The notes below the pieces were generated by a model. The model did no database searches and had not been told where the DNA came from. It saw only the letters and a list, made by a program, of their open reading frames with translations. A stretch of DNA of 27,292 nt from CAYYYW01 sp964476245 (GTDB lineage Bacteria; Patescibacteriota; Microgenomatia; UBA1406; HO2-37-13b): NCBI GenBank assembly GCA_964476245.1, contig CAYYYW010000014.1:1-27292 (forward strand), read 5' to 3'. Every line of letters starts with the position of its first letter. Positions within the stretch are counted from its first letter, which is position 1. The translations under genes and the position numbers were made by a program. Positions 23,135 through 27,292 of the stretch are shown here, one piece after another.

Positions 23135-23248
23135 ATATCAAATCCGGTTAATCACTTTGTCATTCCGCACTTGATGCGGAATCTATTTAATAGATTCCCG
23201 CTTTCGCGGGAATGACACTGGATGTAAGTAATCAAGCGGATTTGATAT
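23135..23248. repeat. Nested palindromic element between divergent genes
   Basis: Outer inverted repeats are ATATCAAATCCG (23135-23146) and CGGATTTGATAT (23237-23248), exact over 12 bp. Inside is a 60-bp TGTCATTCC...GGAATGACA unit (23158-23217) with TTCCGCA/TGCGGAA and TCCCGC TTTC GCGGGA hairpins. It fills much of the 323-bp gap 23023-23345, where no gene is seen. Confidence 0.85.
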
Positions 23249-23331
23249 AAAGAGCACCATTTGGGAAATTGACGACGCTATCTCATGTTAGTTAACATAA
23301 AAGTAAATAACATGGAAGTTCGGAAATGTGA

Positions 23332-23337
23332 TAAAAT
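23332..23337 (+). promoter_or_regulatory. -10 box of glycyl-tRNA synthetase gene
   Basis: TAAAAT ends eight bases before the ATG at 23346, with no Shine-Dalgarno sequence. The transcript would be leaderless. Confidence 0.4.
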
Positions 23338-23345
23338 TTAAGTAA

Positions 23346-24713
23346 ATGGAAAAAATTGTGGCTCTATGCAAAAGGCGGGGATTTATTTATCCTTCCTCTG
23401 AAATTTATGGAGGCTTAGCAAATACATGGGATTTTGGTCATTATGGAACATTATTAAAAAACAATCTTCGGGATTGGTGGTGGAAGAAATTTGTTTTAGA
23501 AAGAGATGATATGGTAGGAATTGATGCCAGTATTTTTTTAAATCCTAAGGTTTGGGAAGCGTCAGGCCACGTGACTGGATTTACTGATGTTTTAGTTGAT
23601 TGTAAGAGTTGCCACTATCGGACGAGAGCCGATCATTTAATTGAAGATAATATTAAAGATATTAAAGTAGAAGGTTTACAGGTTAATAAATTAGCGAAAA
23701 TAATTAGAGATAATAATTTAAAATGTTCCAAATGTGGGAAAGTTGACTGGACAGACGCTAGAAAATTCAACCTTCTTTTTGAGACCAATATTGGAATTCT
23801 TGAAGAAAGTAAATCAAAGGCTTACCTTCGTGGAGAAATTGCCCAGGGAATTTTCCTTAACTTTAAAAATGTTCTAAATACAATGAGAATAAAAATACCT
23901 TTTGGTATCGCTCAACAAGGAAAAGCTTTTAGAAACGAAATTACTATGGGGCAATTTATTCATCGAACATTAGAATTTGATCTAATGGAGTTTGAATATT
24001 TTATTCGTCCTTCTCAGTGGAGTGAGAAATATGAATATTGGAAAAAAAACATGTGGGAATGGACACGGGGATTGGGGATTAACGAGAAAAATTTAAGATG
24101 GAGGGAGCATGAGGCACATGAAAGATCGCATTACTCCAAAAAAACCATGGACATTGAATATCATTATCCTTTTGGCTGGAAAGAAATGTTTGGTCTTGCC
24201 TATAGAACAGATTTTGATCTTAAAAATCACTCCAAGTTCTCTGGTAAAGATTTAACTTATGTTGATTCACAAACAAAAGAAAAATTTATTCCTCACGTAA
24301 TTGAACCAACCTTTGGTTTATCAAGACTGGTAGGGGTTATTATTTTTGACGCTTATAGAGAAGACGATGTTAAAGGAAAGAACAGAATTTATTTAAAGTT
24401 TAATCCTAAGCTGGCTCCGATAAAAGCGGCTGTTTTTCCGTTACAAAAAGATGAGAAATTAGGCAAACTAGCTAAAAAAATTTATCAAGAATTGAAGCCC
24501 AAATTTACCACAGAATTTGATGACGCGGGAAATATTGGCAAAATGTACAGAAGACAAGATGAAATCGGGACGCCCTACTGTGTTACCATAGACTATCAGA
24601 CGTTGGAAGATGAGATGGTAACGGTAAGAGACAGAGATACAATGAAACAAGTTAGGGTAGGAATTGGAAAATTGGAAGAATATATTAGAAAAAAGTTAGA
24701 AATTAGAAGTTAG
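23346..24713 (+). CDS. glyS: Glycyl-tRNA synthetase, single-chain (alpha2) type
   Basis: This cytosolic class II synthetase charges tRNA-Gly. The 455 residues begin KIVALCKRRGFIYPSSEIYG and GGLANTWDFGHYGTLLKNN, as in alpha2 GlyRS. A zinc ribbon is formed by C86/C89 (CKSCHYRTRADH) and C127/C130 (CSKCGKVDWTD). Motif 2 is GKAFRNEITMGQFIHRTLEF, with the glycine-site EFDLMEFEYF; motif 3 is EPTFGLSRLVGVI. The anticodon-binding domain starts near 360 (PIKAAVFPLQKDEKLGKLA) and ends in RDTMKQVRVGIGKLEEYI. The last codons (KLEIRS) lie in an 18-bp direct repeat that recurs beyond the palindromic element downstream. The ATG at 23346 lacks a Shine-Dalgarno sequence but is preceded closely by a -10 box. 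Confidence 0.96.
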   Translation: MEKIVALCKRRGFIYPSSEIYGGLANTWDFGHYGTLLKNNLRDWWWKKFVLERDDMVGIDASIFLNPKVWEASGHVTGFTDVLVDCKSCHYRTRADHLIEDNIKDIKVEGLQVNKLAKIIRDNNLKCSKCGKVDWTDARKFNLLFETNIGILEESKSKAYLRGEIAQGIFLNFKNVLNTMRIKIPFGIAQQGKAFRNEITMGQFIHRTLEFDLMEFEYFIRPSQWSEKYEYWKKNMWEWTRGLGINEKNLRWREHEAHERSHYSKKTMDIEYHYPFGWKEMFGLAYRTDFDLKNHSKFSGKDLTYVDSQTKEKFIPHVIEPTFGLSRLVGVIIFDAYREDDVKGKNRIYLKFNPKLAPIKAAVFPLQKDEKLGKLAKKIYQELKPKFTTEFDDAGNIGKMYRRQDEIGTPYCVTIDYQTLEDEMVTVRDRDTMKQVRVGIGKLEEYIRKKLEIRS

Positions 24714-24871
24714 AACAGGACTTACGCACTGTCATTCTGAACGGATCCGCCAGTTGGCGGAGAAGTGAAGAATCTCGCAATTTATTTGCGAATCTCGCAT
24801 ACGCGAGAGATCCTTCGCTAACGCTCAGGATGACAATTTGCTGCGTAACTTCTGTTAGAAATTAGAAGTTA
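24695..24871. repeat. Palindromic element flanked by 18-bp direct repeats
   Basis: GTTAGAAATTAGAAGTTA occurs at 24695-24712 and again at 24854-24871. Between them, TTACGCA (24722-24728) pairs with TGCGTAA (24842-24848), TGTCATTCTGA (24730-24740) pairs with TCAGGATGACA (24825-24835, one mismatch), and internal hairpins CCGCC AGTT GGCGG (24747-24760) and TCTCGC ATAC GCGAGA (24793-24808) follow. The first direct repeat overlaps the stop of the GlyRS gene. Confidence 0.85.
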
Positions 24872-24887
24872 TTTAGATATTGAGCAC

Positions 24888-25367
24888 ATGAAAGAAATTA
24901 TTTTGAAAAATAAAAAAATGGTATTGGTTTTATTAATTGTGAGTCTTTTAGTTGTTGGTGGAGTTTTTTTGAAAGTTAAAAGCAGCCAGCGTAAAACCGT
25001 AGAGGAAGAGATAGAAAAAGAGGAAGTTTTTCCGAAGAGTGAAATTTTGCCCACAGTTGATTCAAGCGTCCTGGTAGATTTAGTTTCTAAAGATAAAAAA
25101 GAGGCGGTTTTAACCATAAAAAATATTCCTCATGGAACCTCTGCCATTGAGTATGAATTGTCTTATTTTGCCAAAGGGGATTTACCGAAAGGAGTAGTGG
25201 GGACAATTGAAATAGAAGGAGAAGATAGTGTAGAAAGAAAAATAACTCTTGGAACTTGCTCTTCCGGCAGCTGCGTCTATGATCAGGGAGTAACAAGCAT
25301 CAAGGTAAATTTGAGATTTGAAGGAGATTACGGAAGTAGTTTATTTGAGAAAGAATTTGAGATTTAA
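24888..25367 (+). CDS. Membrane-anchored protein of unknown function
   Basis: This 159-residue protein is not recognised. MKEIILKNKK is a short basic cytoplasmic end, residues about 11-28 (MVLVLLIVSLLVVGGVFL) form one membrane helix, a charged linker (EEEIEKEEVF) follows, and the rest is a beta-rich outer domain with strands such as KEAVLTIKNIPHG, AIEYELSYFAKG and TSIKVNLRFEGDYG. One cysteine pair (TCSSGSC, about 127-133) could form a disulfide. It lies 174 bp after GlyRS, behind a palindromic element. The architecture suggests a surface-displayed Ig-like domain; no function can be assigned. Confidence 0.7.
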   Translation: MKEIILKNKKMVLVLLIVSLLVVGGVFLKVKSSQRKTVEEEIEKEEVFPKSEILPTVDSSVLVDLVSKDKKEAVLTIKNIPHGTSAIEYELSYFAKGDLPKGVVGTIEIEGEDSVERKITLGTCSSGSCVYDQGVTSIKVNLRFEGDYGSSLFEKEFEI

Positions 25368-25507
25368 TTGCTAAATTATTAAATTGTTTAATTGTTAAAT
25401 TGTTGAGATGTCCCCAGAGAATGTTTTTTGTAATTAATAAATTAGAGGGTTTGAATCCGTCTAGGGAAGTCAGTTGGCACTTAATATACCCAAATTAGGT
25501 AAAAAAT

Positions 25508-25882
25508 ATGCAAATAAATATTGACTTGATAACAGCAATTTCATTTTTCCTTAACCTCCTATTTGCTGGTATCACAATTTATCAAATTGTTTCCTCGAAA
25601 AAAGAAGAAGAAAACACTAAAGCTAAGGTAAAACTATGGCAAAAATCAGCAGAGGGTTTAAAGAATGGTCTTTTGGGGGTCGCAATGAATCCAAATAATT
25701 ATACAAACAAGAATGATATAGCTTCTGCGGTTCAATCACTTGCTCAAGTAGCAACATCATTTGATGACTCATTTGTTGAGGAAAGATTTTATACAGAAAA
25801 TGAGGTAAAACAAAAAAGAGAAGATACGATTAAGGAACAAAAAAAGTTGTTTGAAAGCTTTAGAACCAGTCCAAAACAATAA
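25508..25882 (+). CDS. Small membrane-anchored coiled-coil protein, unknown
   Basis: This 124-residue protein starts MQINIDLITAISFFLNLLFA with a single membrane helix at about 7-27, followed by SSKKEEENTKAKVKLWQKSA and a mainly helical charged tail (about 95-118 strongly charged). It is not recognised. It lies eight bases before the next small membrane protein gene, so the two probably form a pair. The 140-bp gap upstream holds AT-rich repetitive words (25376-25405) and no gene. Confidence 0.6.
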   Translation: MQINIDLITAISFFLNLLFAGITIYQIVSSKKEEENTKAKVKLWQKSAEGLKNGLLGVAMNPNNYTNKNDIASAVQSLAQVATSFDDSFVEERFYTENEVKQKREDTIKEQKKLFESFRTSPKQ

Positions 25883-25890
25883 CAATTTTT

Positions 25891-26169
25891 ATGGAATATT
25901 TACTATTAACAATATCTTGGTTATTAAGAACATACGGAGCTATTCAAGAGGGAAGGACTCCTGTAAATATCCCAATGATATGGCAAAGTAACACGACAAA
26001 AACCATCTTAATGGTTTTGTGGATAGTTTTGCTATTAATAAGTTTGTACTTAATCTTTATAAATAACGGGGTGGTATTGTTGTTAATTAGCCTCGTTTTC
26101 TATTTAGTAATAGCTCCAACATTATTTGGCAGGATACTAAAAAGTCTTATCGAAAAGTCAGGTTTTTAA
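25891..26169 (+). CDS. Small membrane protein, unknown
   Basis: The 92 residues contain two hydrophobic helices (about 36-57 ILMVLWIVLLLISLYLIFI and 60-80 VVLLLISLVFYLVIAPTLF) after an amphipathic N-terminus with RTYGAIQEGRTPVNIPM. It is not recognised. It follows the coiled-coil protein by eight bases and ends just before the structured left flank of the RAYT element. A membrane role together with its neighbour is the only inference I can make. Confidence 0.55.
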   Translation: MEYLLLTISWLLRTYGAIQEGRTPVNIPMIWQSNTTKTILMVLWIVLLLISLYLIFINNGVVLLLISLVFYLVIAPTLFGRILKSLIEKSGF

Positions 26170-26203
26170 CTTCCTCTCTGATTTGAGATATTTAAGTCGT
26201 GTT

Positions 26204-26222
26204 TTCCACCGCTTCGGTGGAA
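26204..26222. repeat. REP-like hairpin, left of transposase
   Basis: TTCCACCGCTTCGGTGGAA is a perfect 8-bp stem with a CTT loop. The same 19 bases recur at 26973-26991 on the other side of the transposase gene. A wider inverted repeat (AACTTCC at 26168-26174 with GGAAGTT further right, plus TCTCT/AGAGA) encloses it. Confidence 0.8.
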
Positions 26223-26320
26223 TATGGACGGTTAGAGAGCTTCGGAAGTTGATAAAATTCAAATTTTGATGTTTATAGTCCGTTGACTTTCCTTTTTTTA
26301 TTTAAAAGAATTATTAGTTA

Positions 26321-26965
26321 ATGAGGAAAGAAAAATTTTCATCGGGATCGATTTTCCATGTTTTTAATCGAAGCATCGCCCATTTTGGCATATTCAAAAA
26401 TCCAGACAATGCCCAACGATTCATTGAGGCTCTTGATTATTACAATAATTTTGAATTTAAGAAAAAATTTTCTTTGGCACGAAAAGAACAGGAGTTTAAT
26501 TACCAAAATCTTCTTTTGCCAAGACCGACCATCTATATTAAATTTTTAAGTTACTGTATTATGCCGGACCATTATCATCTTCTTGTGAAAATTTTAGTAG
26601 AAAATTATTTGTCTAAATTTATAAACGATGTGGGAAATAGTTTTACTCGATTTTTTAATATTAAATTCGAAAGAAAAGGTCCATTATGGGAGTCAAGTTT
26701 TAAAGTTGTGCGAGTAAGATCAGATCAACAATTCCTCCATTTATCAAGATACATTCATCTTAATCCAACAACTGCTGGCTTAGTAGACAGACCTGAAGAT
26801 TGGTTATTTTCTTCTTATAGAGACATCATTTCAGATACTTGCTTTTTAAAAGAAGTTTTAAAAGAATATTCTATTGATAATGTTGCTGCTTACAAAAGAT
26901 TTGTGGAAGACAATAAAGATTATCAAAGAAAACTTAAATTAATTGAAAAATTGAGCATAGAGTAG
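26321..26965 (+). CDS. REP-associated tyrosine transposase (RAYT, Y1 family)
   Basis: This 214-residue single-strand DNA transposase of the IS200/RAYT HUH family nicks and joins DNA at hairpin repeats through one tyrosine. The HUH pair is H84 and H86 in MPDHYHLLVK; the catalytic tyrosine candidate is Y144 in LSRYIHLNPTTAGLV. The RAYT-typical FNIKFERKGPLWESSFKVVR and DWLFSSYRDII are present, and the N-terminal IFHVFNRSIAHFGIF matches the family start. Length is normal and the frame is intact, so it may be active. The gene lies between two identical hairpins (26204, 26973), and CGTTGACTT occurs on each side (26281-26289 and 27031-27039). The upstream copy carries a TTGACT that could serve as a -35 box for this gene. 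Confidence 0.92.
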   Translation: MRKEKFSSGSIFHVFNRSIAHFGIFKNPDNAQRFIEALDYYNNFEFKKKFSLARKEQEFNYQNLLLPRPTIYIKFLSYCIMPDHYHLLVKILVENYLSKFINDVGNSFTRFFNIKFERKGPLWESSFKVVRVRSDQQFLHLSRYIHLNPTTAGLVDRPEDWLFSSYRDIISDTCFLKEVLKEYSIDNVAAYKRFVEDNKDYQRKLKLIEKLSIE

Positions 26966-26969
26966 CCCC

Positions 26970-26994
26970 AAATTCCACCGCTTCGGTGGAATTT
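26970..26994. repeat. REP-like hairpin, right of transposase
   Basis: AAATTCCACCG (26970-26980) pairs with CGGTGGAATTT (26984-26994) around CTT. The core 19 bases equal the left copy at 26204-26222. It lies a few bases after the transposase stop and could also act as its terminator. Confidence 0.8.
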
Positions 26995-27169
26995 CTCGAC
27001 AGCGTAACTACGGATAGCCTACTATAAGTGCGTTGACTTACAGGTACCCATTCAAGTTTAGTCAACCTTACGTGTTAACCTCTTCTTAATATAGTATTTT
27101 CTCTCCAGCAGAGAAGATAAATCAATTAGCATAAAAGAAAGGGTGGGTTTGGTCTCATCAACCTTCCGG

Positions 27170-27188
27170 GTCCGATGTTGTATCGGAC
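27170..27188. other. Hairpin in the gene-free 3' end of the window
   Basis: GTCCGAT (27170-27176) pairs exactly with ATCGGAC (27182-27188) around GTTGT. A second small hairpin, TTCTCT CCAGC AGAGAA, lies at 27099-27115, and GTTGACT (27032-27038) pairs with AGTCAAC (27060-27066). Otherwise I find no supported gene or RNA in 26966-27292. Confidence 0.45.
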
Positions 27189-27292
27189 ACACGGTAATCC
27201 CGCCGTCCTTTTAAATTAAATCAGTCTTTTTGCAATCGTTGTGAAGTAAGGTTCTTTGTCTTTACCCATAGTAAAACTATCGGATTGTAAAA

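Noticed and set aside
25444..25470. tRNA T-arm-like GGTTTGAATCC before the small membrane protein genes
   Set aside because: The stem has a mismatch and no other tRNA arm is nearby.
27068..27206. Minus-strand open frame with a GTG start at the window end
   Set aside because: About 40 codons, no Shine-Dalgarno sequence, crosses hairpins, no recognisable sequence.

Overview
The window is an AT-rich (about one third GC by eye) bacterial draft scaffold with two 100-N gaps. Gene density is high, genes overlap or nearly touch, and UGA is an ordinary stop codon (several genes end in ATGA overlaps). A DUF4012 protein, an alpha2-type glycyl-tRNA synthetase with a zinc ribbon, a small GIY-YIG gene beside tRNA genes and many short palindromic inserts together suggest a Candidate Phyla Radiation (Patescibacteria) genome, probably Microgenomates-like. 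That placement is inference; no rRNA is present.

Layout. 1-1414 (minus): transketolase (cut by the window edge) and transaldolase, the non-oxidative pentose phosphate branch. 1415-3257: an acquired-looking stretch with a promoter, a coiled-coil plus PD-(D/E)XK nuclease gene, and the first codons of a following gene that is cut off exactly at a tRNA 3' end. 3258-3789 (minus): a nest of tRNA pieces. The two halves of one tRNA-Pro lie about 430 bp apart and enclose a GIY-YIG nuclease gene, another tRNA 5' fragment and a complete tRNA-Pro(UGG). Two copies of a 27-bp repeat sit in the D-loop and anticodon loop of the broken tRNA.

3896-20640 is a large cell-surface polysaccharide locus: an initiating undecaprenyl-phosphate sugar transferase, a DUF4012 membrane protein, recO (interrupted by a gap), a mannose-1-phosphate guanylyltransferase, two GT2 and five GT4-type glycosyltransferases, two GT39-like membrane glycosyltransferases, a hexapeptide acetyltransferase and an O-antigen ligase/polymerase. 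GDP-mannose and other nucleotide sugars would feed the cytoplasmic GTs on a lipid carrier; the membrane GTs and Wzy/WaaL-type protein would act outside. No flippase or chain-length regulator is in view.

20641-23022: a candidate + strand terminator hairpin without a visible gene, then a 743-residue protein that I read as a possible ADP-ribosyltransferase-like domain fused to a C-terminal HD phosphohydrolase domain. 23023-26169: palindromic elements, glycyl-tRNA synthetase and three small membrane-anchored proteins of unknown role. 26204-27039: a RAYT (REP-associated tyrosine transposase) between two copies of the same perfect hairpin. 26966-27292 has no convincing gene.

The most striking theme is a population of short palindromic elements placed in frame inside polysaccharide genes (8624-8742, 9397-9438, 13663-13690, 14802-14817, 18271-18287), inside tRNA loops (3701-3727, 3747-3773) and between genes (7966-8073, 23135-23248, 24722-24848). 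They resemble in behaviour the protein-coding palindromic elements known from Rickettsia. Two different elements occupy the same loop of two GT4 paralogs.
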